Shown here piece after piece: positions 45,249 through 53,839 of a DNA stretch of 64,000 bases. Every line of letters starts with the position of its first letter. Position 1 is the stretch's first letter. The notes below the pieces were generated by a model. It saw only the letters and a program-made list of their open reading frames with translations, ran no database searches and was not told the DNA's origin. The position numbers were made by a program, and so were the translations under genes. Source of the stretch: CP2-2F sp034432555 (lineage in GTDB: Bacteria > Chloroflexota > Anaerolineae > Aggregatilineales > UBA2796); NCBI GenBank assembly GCA_034432555.1, contig DAOUBW010000037.1, positions 72,468 through 136,467 on the forward strand, read 5' to 3'.

Positions 45249-45279
45249 TTGTATAACTTCAATTGTGAGCGTTATACAA
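45249..45279 (-). promoter_or_regulatory. Carotenoid operon promoter overlapped by inverted repeat
   Basis: A perfect 9-base inverted repeat (TTGTATAAC at 45249-45257, GTTATACAA at 45271-45279) has a 13-base spacer. Read on the minus strand, its first arm gives the -35 TTGTAT and its second the -10 TATACA, 18 bases apart, placing transcription start about 23 bases before the crtI ATG. The overlap with both boxes suggests a repressor. The regulator gene is not identifiable in the window. Confidence 0.6.
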
Positions 45280-45412
45280 AGTTTTGGCAAATCGGCAAAA
45301 GGCGTTTTGGATGAGGGAAATATGAGATTCTAGGCTGCTTGCCGAAAGCTAACCTAATTTTAGGCAGGCTTAGTGAAAATGCCCAACATGATTTATATGA
45401 TGGATGCAATAT

Positions 45413-45435
45413 CAGGGATAGCCAGACTATCCCTG
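45413..45435 (-). terminator. Hairpin downstream of mrp
   Basis: CAGGGATAG pairs perfectly with CTATCCCTG around a 5-base loop, 16 bases after the mrp stop on the minus strand. It separates mrp from the carotenoid promoter. Confidence 0.55.
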
Positions 45436-45450
45436 TATGGTGCTGTCGCG

Positions 45451-46506
45451 CTAACTGATAATATCCAGCGGGATAAAATCGCTGCTTTGGAGTTGAATCA
45501 CGCTGACGCGGGCAGCCACATCGCGGGCAAAGCGGCGGAATGCTTGCGCCGTCGCCGACTCTGGCGCGCTGACCACTACTGGTCGCCCCAGATCGCCGCC
45601 TTTGCGAATGTCGGCATCCAGCGGAATGCGCCCTAAGAATGGCACGTCGCGTTCTTGGGCAAGCTGTTCGCCGCCGCCTTCGCCGAACAATTCACCCGCC
45701 ATATTCTCCACAATGCCAATGATCGGCACATTCAGCTGCTCAAACATGCTGATCGAACGCAGGGCATCCCCAATGGCAACCTGCTGCGGCTGCGAGACGA
45801 TCACCGCGCCCGTCAGCGGCACCGCTTGGGCAAGGCTGAGCGGCGCATCGCCTGTGCCGGGCGGCAAGTCCACAATCATATAGTCAATGTTGTCGCCCCA
45901 GTTCACGTCGTTGAAAAATTGCCGAATGGCGCTGTTCAGCATAGGTCCGCGCCAAACCATCGCCTTATCAGGCTCGATCATAAAGCCCATACTGATCGCC
46001 TTCACGCCGAAGACCTCAAACGGCACAATCTTGCCGTCCTGCACAGCGGGACGCCCTGCCGTCAGCCCAAGCATGATCGGCACGTTCGGCGTCAGGATGT
46101 CAGCATCCATTAAGCCGACACGTGCGCCTTCCTTCGCCAGCGAGATGGCAAGGTTGACCGACAGGGTGGTTTTGCCAACGCCGCCCTTGCCGCTGCCTAC
46201 CGCGATCACGTTGCGGATCGGCATCGAGATTCGCCCATGCACACGCCGATCGGTTGGCACTTCGGCATCCCATTTCACCTGAATGCCGCGCATTCCTTCG
46301 ACTTTCAGCACAGCCACCTCTGCGGCTTTGTACATCACATCTTTCAACGGGCAGGCAGGCGTGGTCAGCATGATGGTGAAATGCGCGATACCCTCCTCAA
46401 CACGCAGATCGCGCACCATGTTCAGCGTCACAATGTCCTTGTGCAGCTCAGGCTCGATGACAGTACTCAGCGCTTTCAGCACAGCGCTGTGAAGTTGCTC
46501 ACTCAT
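45451..46506 (-). CDS. apbC: Mrp/ApbC-type iron-sulfur cluster carrier ATPase
   Basis: A 351-residue P-loop ATPase. An N-terminal MIP18/DUF59 domain (about 1-85) precedes the deviant Walker A GSGKGGVGKTT (about 105) and DLPPGTGD. The protein would carry and insert Fe-S clusters in the cytosol. The C-terminal CxxC pair of many Nbp35-type carriers is not visible; a few Mrp proteins also lack it, so cluster binding would have to use other residues. AAAGGAG precedes the ATG. It is 108 bases downstream of cofE and probably has its own promoter. Confidence 0.88.
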   Translation of the reverse strand: MSEQLHSAVLKALSTVIEPELHKDIVTLNMVRDLRVEEGIAHFTIMLTTPACPLKDVMYKAAEVAVLKVEGMRGIQVKWDAEVPTDRRVHGRISMPIRNVIAVGSGKGGVGKTTLSVNLAISLAKEGARVGLMDADILTPNVPIMLGLTAGRPAVQDGKIVPFEVFGVKAISMGFMIEPDKAMVWRGPMLNSAIRQFFNDVNWGDNIDYMIVDLPPGTGDAPLSLAQAVPLTGAVIVSQPQQVAIGDALRSISMFEQLNVPIIGIVENMAGELFGEGGGEQLAQERDVPFLGRIPLDADIRKGGDLGRPVVVSAPESATAQAFRRFARDVAARVSVIQLQSSDFIPLDIIS

Positions 46507-46614
46507 GTAAAACGCTCCTTTAACACAGGTTCTTGAGCAGATTATAGCGCAAGGGACACAGACGCGGCATACAGGTTGTTTAGAGAAAGGGCTGCCCGTG
46601 CCAGCAGGTAGGTT

Positions 46615-47388
46615 CTAGCCGTACAAATCCATATGCGGCGGACGGTACAGATCGGCGGCACTGCCCTCGCTGGGCGCGCCTTCCGGCAGCCGATAGCCGC
46701 GTATCAGCACGACGGGCAAACCTTCAGCCGCCTGCCCACTGATCAACTCAGCCGCCGCAGCCAGCTCGTCCGCCGCACCGATCTCGGTGTGCTGCAAGCG
46801 GCGCTCGAACAAATCTGCCCTGCCGCGCAAGTTGAGCAGGGCAGGTATGCCTGCCACACCAACCGCCACGCCAACGTTGCCCAAGCGGTGCGGTCTGCCG
46901 TGGGTGTCGCTCAGGATGATGGCAGGCAGCACGCCGCACAACGCGCCGATCTGTTCGCGCAAGCGCCGCGCCGACTCATCAGGATTTTCCGGCAAGAGCA
47001 GCGCCCAATTGTCATCACCGCGCACATTGGATTGATCGATGCCGCTGTTGGCGGAAACAAAACCCAGCCGATGGCGCGTGATCAGCACCTTGCCGCCCTG
47101 CCGCGAGATACTCTGTGCTTCGCGCAGCACCAGCTCTACCAAGCGCGCATCTTTGCCCGTCTGCGCGGCAACCTGCGCCGCCTGCGCCGATGGCTGCACC
47201 GTCCGCAAGTCCACAAGGCGCCCTTCCGCCTTCGAGACGATCTTTGAGGTGATGATCAGCACGTCGCCCGTTTGCAGCCTTAGCCCATTCAGGCGCAACG
47301 CCTCGGCAATCAGGGCGGCGAGATCGTCGCCCTGTTGGATGAGTGGCAGCCCACGCAGGGCAAAAAGTTGCAGGTCAGGCTCAGGCAT
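46615..47388 (-). CDS. cofE: Coenzyme F420-0:L-glutamate ligase CofE
   Basis: A 257-residue GTP-dependent ligase that adds gamma-linked glutamates to F420-0. It shows GDVLIITSKIVSKAEGR near residue 38, SDTHGRPHRLGNVGVAVG (metal/GTP site, about 155) and the conserved ERRLQHTEIGAADELAAAAEL. Its ATG overlaps the end of the F420:NADP oxidoreductase gene by eight bases, so the two are made together. It is the single-domain form without the FbiB C-terminal nitroreductase part. Confidence 0.9.
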   Translation of the reverse strand: MPEPDLQLFALRGLPLIQQGDDLAALIAEALRLNGLRLQTGDVLIITSKIVSKAEGRLVDLRTVQPSAQAAQVAAQTGKDARLVELVLREAQSISRQGGKVLITRHRLGFVSANSGIDQSNVRGDDNWALLLPENPDESARRLREQIGALCGVLPAIILSDTHGRPHRLGNVGVAVGVAGIPALLNLRGRADLFERRLQHTEIGAADELAAAAELISGQAAEGLPVVLIRGYRLPEGAPSEGSAADLYRPPHMDLYG

Positions 47389-48061
47389 GGTCAGACGGCG
47401 CAAAGCCCGTGATGCGAATGCCCGCGCCCTTCACTTTGTAACGTCCGTTGATGTAGAGCAGCACAGGCGTCAGCGCCTCCACAGCGACCGCGTTCATCAG
47501 CGCGCCAGCATCAATGCCGCGCATCCCGATTGACTCTACCAGCCCAATCACCTGCTCTTTGGCGGCGCTGTCATCACCACAGACCAGCACATCGCAATCT
47601 ACGCCGTGATCGAGCTTTTTGAGGTGAACGGCGCTCACATTCTGGAAGGCTGCCACCACCTTCACCGCTTCGCCCAGCGCCGCTTGCGCTTCCACACATG
47701 CCGACTTGCCCTCTGGCACGTAGACAGTGCGATAGTCCGCCGCATTGATCGGCACGGTCACATCCACCAAGAGTTTGCCCTGTGCTGCCGCCTTGAGGCT
47801 GGCAATCGTATCGGCGTGGGCGCTGTACGGCACACTCAGCACGATGATTTGGGCAGCGGCAGCCGCCTCTGCGTTTGCCATGCCGCGAATGCGCTCGCTG
47901 CCAAGCACAGCGTTCAGTTCAGCGGCTTTTTGAGCAGCGCGTTCGGCATCTCGTGAGCCAATGATGACAGGGTAGCCCTTATGCGCCCAACGCAAGGCAA
48001 GCCCTGCACCTTCTTTGCCCGTGCCGCCGATCACGGCAAGGGTCGGCAATGTATCGCTCAT
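47381..48061 (-). CDS. npdG: F420-dependent NADP oxidoreductase
   Basis: A 226-residue Rossmann-fold enzyme that moves hydride between reduced F420 and NADP. TLAVIGGTGKEGAGLALRWA at the N-terminus and the NADP-phosphate-binding GSRDAERA near residue 37 fit the NpdG/Fno family; the size is typical. I start at ATG 48061, which excludes a stretch overlapping the previous gene. It lies between ssnA and cofE, so the operon pairs F420 synthesis with its use. Confidence 0.88.
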   Translation of the reverse strand: MSDTLPTLAVIGGTGKEGAGLALRWAHKGYPVIIGSRDAERAAQKAAELNAVLGSERIRGMANAEAAAAAQIIVLSVPYSAHADTIASLKAAAQGKLLVDVTVPINAADYRTVYVPEGKSACVEAQAALGEAVKVVAAFQNVSAVHLKKLDHGVDCDVLVCGDDSAAKEQVIGLVESIGMRGIDAGALMNAVAVEALTPVLLYINGRYKVKGAGIRITGFAPSDHA

Positions 48062-48087
48062 GATATCTCCATTTGTCCAGGTGTGTT

Positions 48088-49428
48088 TCACACACCGATG
48101 AATTCGGCAAAGCGTGCCCACACGGCAGGCACTTTTGCCCGTGCCTCAGCCGCGATAGCCTCCTCATCTAGGGTGAGCAGTTGACGATCCCACATCAAAA
48201 GGCGCCCGCCGACGATGGTCGCTGTAATCATGGAGGACTCAAAGCCGAACAGGGCGTGCCAAGGCAGGTTGCCTTCCGTCAGCGGTGTGAAAGGATAATA
48301 CGCAACCACGATCATATCGGCAGCGGCGCCAACTGACAATGAGCCAAAGGTTTCCTCCGGGAAGAAAATTTCTGCCAGCGCCGCGTTGTGATCCACGGCA
48401 ACTTGCACAATGGCATCACCGCTGGCAGCACGCGGATCGCGGTTGGCAACCTTATGCAGCAGGTAGGCAGCCTTCCACTCCTCAAACATGGCGTTGCCCA
48501 TGCCGTCGTTGCCCAAACAGACCTTCACGCCGCCGCGCAGCATGTCATCAAAGCGCATGGCGCCAACGCCGTTATTCATATTGCTGCGCGGCTGGTGGGT
48601 CACCCATGTCTCAGATTGGCGCAGCAATTCCATCTCCCAAGCGTCAATGTGGACGGCGTGCGCGGCGATGGTGCGCTTGCTCAGGATGCCGGCGCGTTTT
48701 AGACGGCGCACCACACGCACACCGGAACGCTTTAGGCTGTCTTCCTCATCTACCTCATGCTCTGCCACATGAATGTGAAAGCCCGTCTCAAAGGATTCCA
48801 TTGCCCGCACGCAGGCTGCCAACGTCTCATCCGAAAGGGTGAGGCTGGCGTGCAAGCCAAAGGCGCCGGCAATGCGCGGATGCTCACCCAACGCCTTCAA
48901 AAAGCGCACATTCTCGGCGATGCCTGCCTGCGCCTTTGCCTCACCGTCGCGGTCGGTCACTTCGTAGCACAGCACGCCACGCACGCCTGCTTGCTCCACA
49001 GCTTGGGCAATCACGCTGAGGCTACCATCAATGGCGTTGGGGCTGGCGTGGTGATCGATCAACGTAGTTGTGCCGTGCCGAATGGCGTCCACAAGGCTCA
49101 CCAACGCTGAAAGGCGCACGTCATCAAGGGTGAGCGCCTTATCTAAATTCCACCACAGCTTTTTAAGAATTTCGGGGAAGTTGCGTGGTGGATCGCCGGG
49201 AATGGCGAGTCCGCGTGCGAAGGCGCCGTAAAAGTGCGTGTGCGCGCAGATATTGCCGGGCAACAAAAGGTTACCGCGTGCGTCACGGCGTTCAAGGTCA
49301 GGGTAGCGTGCCGTCAGTTCGGCTGTGCTGCCGATCTCGGCAATGCGTCCGTCGCGGATTAGCACGGCGTGATCAGGCAAGATTTGGCGCGGCGTCCAAT
49401 TGACGAGCGTGGCATTCGTGATCAGCAT
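48088..49428 (-). CDS. ssnA: SsnA-type amidohydrolase (putative aminohydrolase)
   Basis: A 446-residue metal-dependent hydrolase of the cytosine-deaminase/TRZ-ATZ class. It shows the metal-site HxH in ICAHTHFYGAF (near 62), the further ligands in HVAEHEVDEED and HAVHID, and the catalytic Asp in GNDGMGN. The stretch PRNFPEILKKLWWNLDKAL and the tail HHASPNAIDGS are typical of SsnA proteins, which elsewhere lie with selenate-dependent or purine-catabolic enzymes. Substrate unproven. AAAGG precedes the ATG. It heads the ssnA-npdG-cofE operon. Confidence 0.85.
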   Translation of the reverse strand: MLITNATLVNWTPRQILPDHAVLIRDGRIAEIGSTAELTARYPDLERRDARGNLLLPGNICAHTHFYGAFARGLAIPGDPPRNFPEILKKLWWNLDKALTLDDVRLSALVSLVDAIRHGTTTLIDHHASPNAIDGSLSVIAQAVEQAGVRGVLCYEVTDRDGEAKAQAGIAENVRFLKALGEHPRIAGAFGLHASLTLSDETLAACVRAMESFETGFHIHVAEHEVDEEDSLKRSGVRVVRRLKRAGILSKRTIAAHAVHIDAWEMELLRQSETWVTHQPRSNMNNGVGAMRFDDMLRGGVKVCLGNDGMGNAMFEEWKAAYLLHKVANRDPRAASGDAIVQVAVDHNAALAEIFFPEETFGSLSVGAAADMIVVAYYPFTPLTEGNLPWHALFGFESSMITATIVGGRLLMWDRQLLTLDEEAIAAEARAKVPAVWARFAEFIGV

Positions 49429-49554
49429 AATAAATTACCTTTGTAGTGAAACCTTCACAGGCTTAAACAACCGCCTACCGCTAATGATACAACTAAATGG
49501 TGAGATACAACTAGATTAGAGGTGGTAGGGTGATCCACCCTGCTCAACACAACA

Positions 49555-49563
49555 TGCTATAAT
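49555..49563 (+). promoter_or_regulatory. Extended -10 promoter element
   Basis: TGCTATAAT, an extended -10 (TGn plus perfect TATAAT), lies 37 bases before the GTG start at 49600. No good -35 is needed or seen. A small hairpin (AGGGTG-ATC-CACCCT, 49527-49541) lies just upstream and could be an operator. Confidence 0.55.
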
Positions 49564-49599
49564 CGCGCCACCTAAGGCATTTTCAACAGGGAGCCTGGT

Positions 49600-50778
49600 G
49601 TGAATCGTAAACGACTTATCCGCGCCGTCGGTGTGCTGGTGGCGGCGCTGTTCGCCCTAACTCTCAGCACCATCAACGCGCAAACGGCGGCGCAGGTGGC
49701 TGCCATCCTCAATCAGAATGGCACGCTTGCCTTAGTGACCATTGATCAAAACGGCAGCCTGAACACGCTGCGCCAAGTGGAAAGCTATAGCGCCATCCTC
49801 TCGCCGCTGGCGAACAGCTACGCGCAGGTGCTGTACAACCAAGCCGATGTGCTGCTGGAATATGGCTACCTCAACGGTGAAACACAGCGCCTGACCATCA
49901 GCAGCCCTGAAAACCTGATCACGCAGCCCGTCTTTGATACGCAGGGCAACACGCTGCTGTTCACGACGGCTACCTTTGAAGGCACGTGGAAGCTTTATTT
50001 CGTCAGTCTGAACGGTGAGGTGCGCTGGCTAGACGGCAAATTCACCTTTGAGCAGGGCAAAGAAGATGCCAGCACCAGCTATGGTATTCTGCTGCCGCTC
50101 TCCGACTGGGATGCCGCCAGCAGCAACCTGCTCACCTTCCGCGTGATGCCCTTCACCGAGAGCTTTTTCTTGGGCTTGTTCAGCATTGATCTGACCGCCG
50201 CGGCGCCCAGCACCAACGGCACGCCGCTGAGCATGAGCGCCGTCACGCCGCGTGGCGCACTGGGCGCAAGCCTGTTTGCGCTGCCTTCCGCGGATCAAAA
50301 CTTTGCAGTGGAAGTGGTGGTAGACCCTGAAAATCCAAGCGAGGGCTACCCAACCGATGTGCCGTATTACTTTCCACTCAGCGGCTTGATCCTGCACGAT
50401 TTGAACAGCGCCAACAGCCAAAAGCTGACTGTGCCGCAAGGGCAAGGCATTGGCGCCTCGGTCTGGGCGGAAGATAGTCAGGCATTCTACTTCACGGTGG
50501 GCTATTACCGCCAGACGACTTCGCCCGTCGCGCCGACGCTCTACGCACACACGCTCGGCGGTGCCACAAATGCGGTAGCAGCACTCAGCACCAGTGATGC
50601 TGAGGCGGTGTCCGGCCTGGCAGTCTGCGGTGAGCGCGTCTACTATGTGCTGACGGGCGCTGCCGAATTGCAGCCGCCGGACAAGTTAAAGACCTTCACA
50701 GTAGGCAGCGCCAGCATTCAGACTATCCTCGACAGCGAGCATTCCATCGCCCTTTTAGGGTGTGTCCGTTCGCGGTAG
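49600..50778 (+). CDS. Exported beta-propeller-like protein, function unknown
   Basis: A 392-residue protein with a signal peptide (VGVLVAALFALTLSTINAQ, cleavage after NAQ or near). The rest is beta-rich with repeated units of strand-turn patterns such as LLFTTATFEGTWKLYFVS and AFYFTVGYYR, similar to TolB-like propeller proteins, but no single family is clear. Two cysteines (VCGERV, LGCVRS) near the end may form a disulfide. The start is a GTG behind AGGGAG. It ends at a strong hairpin and is monocistronic. Confidence 0.65.
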   Translation: MNRKRLIRAVGVLVAALFALTLSTINAQTAAQVAAILNQNGTLALVTIDQNGSLNTLRQVESYSAILSPLANSYAQVLYNQADVLLEYGYLNGETQRLTISSPENLITQPVFDTQGNTLLFTTATFEGTWKLYFVSLNGEVRWLDGKFTFEQGKEDASTSYGILLPLSDWDAASSNLLTFRVMPFTESFFLGLFSIDLTAAAPSTNGTPLSMSAVTPRGALGASLFALPSADQNFAVEVVVDPENPSEGYPTDVPYYFPLSGLILHDLNSANSQKLTVPQGQGIGASVWAEDSQAFYFTVGYYRQTTSPVAPTLYAHTLGGATNAVAALSTSDAEAVSGLAVCGERVYYVLTGAAELQPPDKLKTFTVGSASIQTILDSEHSIALLGCVRSR

Positions 50779-50783
50779 CGGTA

Positions 50784-50805
50784 TGGGCGGGAGCAATCCC
50801 GCCCA
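50784..50805. terminator. Hairpin terminator between convergent genes
   Basis: TGGGCGGGA pairs perfectly with TCCCGCCCA across a GCAA tetraloop. It lies in the 42-base gap between the exported protein (plus) and the metallopeptidase (minus). Confidence 0.7.
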
Positions 50806-50820
50806 ACGCCTAGTCAATCT

Positions 50821-52443
50821 CTACTGGCGCTGCAACCACGCCTCAAACTCTTGGCTGAGCTGGCGGCGTGTTTTGCCAATCGCGCTCTGCAACGCCTGAT
50901 CAAAGGGAATGTGCCGCGCTGTGGCGATATGCACGCGCTGAAATGCCGCTATGCCGTAAGTCTCGATAAAGAAGCGCATCACCGAAGCGCCCACGTAGTA
51001 GGTCACGCTGATGTTGGTATCCACAAGATGGCGGTTGGTGCGTGTTAGGTCGGGCATTCCACGCCGCCGCACGTAGTTCTTTGCCAAAAGCAGTTGATCC
51101 TCATCGTTGCGTTCCTCAAAGTGGCGCGCTGTGCCTTCGATCCACCAGCGCGGCACGTCGTCGTTTCGCATCGATTGATATTGGAACAAGTGGGTTAGCT
51201 CATGTTGAATCACAGCATAGACCGTGTAATCGAGCGAGTCGTAGAAGGTGACCACCGCGCCTCCCCACACGCCGCTTGCCAAGCCTATGAAAATATCAGC
51301 AAGCGCCGCGGGCGCCCATGCCCGAAAATGGCGCGCCTCATTGTAAAAAACGATGTGTGGCGTGTAGAGCAAGCGGTAGCCAAACATCTTCTCTAGACGC
51401 TCAATGGCGTGATCGGTGCCTTTGACGATGAAGTCAATATCTGCCGCGCTGCGCTCATAGGTAAAGACGACCGAGCGCCGCCCTTCGGTGCGCGTCCAGC
51501 GGTGAAAGCGTGTATCACTGTATTCATTGAACTGCGGCTGTGTGCGCCACTGCTTGCCGTTTTGGTCGGTCAGCACGAACCACCATTCCAGCTTTTGCCA
51601 AGGGATTTGCAGAGCAAGCTGATCGTTGAAAGTGAAGGTGATCTCTACTTCCTCGCCTGCGCGTTTTTGCGGCACGCGCACATTGAACGAGAACAACACC
51701 AAACCTGTGTTCTGCGTGTAGTAGACCTTCGCCTGCCGAATGGGCGATTCAGGCGTTAGGCGTACACTAAGCACCGCCTGACGCGGAAAATCGCTCACAA
51801 AGGAGGCTTCGGCAGGCATGATCGGCAGATCGTCGCGCCGTTCCTCGGTGATAGCTTCCGTCACCTTAAAGGTTTGCTGTGGGCTGACCAGTTGGCTGCC
51901 CTCTTGCCCTTCCAGCACCCACTGATAGAGGACACGATCTTCGTGAAGGGGCATTTGATCAATGCCTATGGTGTGTGAGATCGGATTTTTGAGCGTCTCG
52001 CCGAGTTTTTGCGGCGGCAGCGGCACGCGCTTTTCTTCGGTGATGCCTGTTGACGGGTAGGTGTAGCGCAAGGTGGCGCTTTGCACAAGCTGCGTGATGG
52101 GCGTTAGCCATAGGCTGAAGTTGATGCGGCGACCGTTCTCCACTTTGGCAATCACTGCGTCAAGGCGCATGGCATCCGCGCTGAGGGCGGCAGCCTGCGC
52201 GGTCGAGAGCGCCGCCGCGGCAGCAGTCGGTGCGGCGGTAGCAGCATCACGTCCGCCAAACAGCGGCGTCCATGTGGGCGGCAGCGTGGTGGGTGTAGCT
52301 TCTGGTGCGGCAGCGATAGCCTCAACGCCAGGCAGCGTCGGCAGCACTGCCAAAGTTGGAATAGGTGGCAGTGGTTCTGAATGGCAAGCAACCAGTGCGC
52401 CCATCAGCAAAAGCCCGAGCAGTAGGTGGAATTGGCGACGCAT
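50821..52443 (-). CDS. Lipoprotein zinc metallopeptidase (peptidase MA-like)
   Basis: A 540-residue exported protein. The N-terminus is a lipoprotein signal with lipobox ALVAC near residue 20, followed by a Pro/Thr/Ala linker to about 95. A beta-rich domain comes next and then the gluzincin site HELTHLFQYQ with the third zinc ligand in WWIEGTARHFEE about 20 residues later (about 415-445). This arrangement is the peptidase MA family. It is therefore probably an active outer-surface protease or peptide processor. AAAGG precedes the ATG. It is divergent from the sensor kinase at 52632. Confidence 0.8.
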   Translation of the reverse strand: MRRQFHLLLGLLLMGALVACHSEPLPPIPTLAVLPTLPGVEAIAAAPEATPTTLPPTWTPLFGGRDAATAAPTAAAAALSTAQAAALSADAMRLDAVIAKVENGRRINFSLWLTPITQLVQSATLRYTYPSTGITEEKRVPLPPQKLGETLKNPISHTIGIDQMPLHEDRVLYQWVLEGQEGSQLVSPQQTFKVTEAITEERRDDLPIMPAEASFVSDFPRQAVLSVRLTPESPIRQAKVYYTQNTGLVLFSFNVRVPQKRAGEEVEITFTFNDQLALQIPWQKLEWWFVLTDQNGKQWRTQPQFNEYSDTRFHRWTRTEGRRSVVFTYERSAADIDFIVKGTDHAIERLEKMFGYRLLYTPHIVFYNEARHFRAWAPAALADIFIGLASGVWGGAVVTFYDSLDYTVYAVIQHELTHLFQYQSMRNDDVPRWWIEGTARHFEERNDEDQLLLAKNYVRRRGMPDLTRTNRHLVDTNISVTYYVGASVMRFFIETYGIAAFQRVHIATARHIPFDQALQSAIGKTRRQLSQEFEAWLQRQ

Positions 52444-52631
52444 GGCGAGCCTTTCTCTAAGCGAAAGCCAAACGTTTTAGGATTGTTATGAACAGCCCCT
52501 TTAAGCCAACATACAATCGGTATAGAGTGTAACAGTTAACGTGGTCGAAAACGATGATCGCCAACCTTGCACTGCCAAAGAGATAAGCGCAGCGAAAGCC
52601 TTGCTGCCCTGAATGGGTTAAAAAAACGCCT

Positions 52632-53777
52632 ATGTCAACCATTCTTATAGTAGATGATGATGTTCACGCACGCCTGATCCTGGGCAAGCATATTGAGCGG
52701 CTAGGCTACACTGCCATCGAGACGCCCAACGCCCAAGAGGCGCTCAGTCTGCTCTTTGGTGAACAGGCGGTGCCGATTGATATGATCATCAGCGATGTCT
52801 GGATGCCGGGCATGTCGGGCATTGATCTGCTGAAAGCCGTCCGTGACCGCGACCCTGAGCTGCCCATCGCCATGATCAGCGCCCGCGCTACGCTCCACAG
52901 CAGCCTAGAGGCGATCAACAGCGGCGCCTTTGCCTACATCACTAAGCCCTTTCGCAGCGAGGAAATCGCCCAAGTGGTGGCACGCGGAATGCAGCGCATT
53001 GAGGAAGCACGCGCCCACAAAGCCATTGGGCAATATTTTGCGCGCCTTGCTCAGTTGGAGCGCCAACTGCACAACGCACAGTCCTTACAAGAGCGCGATA
53101 TGATGGGCAGCCTGATTGTGGGCTTGCGCCACGAATTGGGCAACATCGTATCTGCCATCGTCCTGAACCTTGAAGTGTTGAAGCACAGCCACGACTTGCC
53201 GGATACCCTGCGCGAAAATCTGGAAGATTTGCAAGCCAGCGCCAACGATCTGAGCGCACTGATCACGCGCTTTCGGGATTATCCGCAGTCCGAAACGCTG
53301 AACAACGATGTTGACCTGCGCGAAGTGGTGGTCTCGGCGGTTGATGTGGCGCGCAGCCGCCAAAATGCCGCGCGCATTGAGATCGTCTTTGAAGGCGGCG
53401 ACGACCCGATCTTTGTGCGCGGCACCGCGCCAGAGCTAAACCGCGCCGTGCTGAATTTGCTTGATAACGCAGTGGAAGCAGCGCAGCGGCGTGTGCAGGT
53501 GACCCTGACGGAAGGCTATGGGCGGGTGCTGCTCAGCATCGCGGATGATGGTCACGGCTTTAGCAGCGAGGTCTTGGAACAGGCATTCCTGCCTACTTTC
53601 ACCACCAAGCTGCGCGATGGCTTTATGCGTGGGCTAGGCTTAGGGTTGTTCATCACGCGGATGGTGATCTCGCTGCACGGTGGCAGCGTTCACCTTGAAA
53701 ACCGCCCCGAAGGCGGTGCCTGTGCGCTGTTGGAACTGCCTGCCCTAGCAGAACGCGCTACACAAGGCGCAGCCTAG
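52632..53777 (+). CDS. Response-regulator/histidine kinase hybrid (REC first)
   Basis: A 381-residue cytoplasmic signalling protein. The REC domain (1-125) has the phospho-acceptor Asp in MIISDVWMPG (about 55), Ala/Ser-rich SARAT and the switch Lys in YITKPF. The histidine box is GLRHELGNIVSAI (about 175), and the ATPase domain shows NLLDNAVEAA (N box), ADDGHG (G1) and GLGLGLFITR (G2). There are no membrane spans or sensor domain, so it takes its input from another kinase through the REC domain, or from protein binding. A weak ribosome site. No partner regulator is adjacent. Confidence 0.87.
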   Translation: MSTILIVDDDVHARLILGKHIERLGYTAIETPNAQEALSLLFGEQAVPIDMIISDVWMPGMSGIDLLKAVRDRDPELPIAMISARATLHSSLEAINSGAFAYITKPFRSEEIAQVVARGMQRIEEARAHKAIGQYFARLAQLERQLHNAQSLQERDMMGSLIVGLRHELGNIVSAIVLNLEVLKHSHDLPDTLRENLEDLQASANDLSALITRFRDYPQSETLNNDVDLREVVVSAVDVARSRQNAARIEIVFEGGDDPIFVRGTAPELNRAVLNLLDNAVEAAQRRVQVTLTEGYGRVLLSIADDGHGFSSEVLEQAFLPTFTTKLRDGFMRGLGLGLFITRMVISLHGGSVHLENRPEGGACALLELPALAERATQGAA

Positions 53778-53839
53778 CCAAAATCTTAAGCAAAACGGCG
53801 GGCGCGCTTGCCTTTATTGTTGCACATTTGGTGTAGCGC

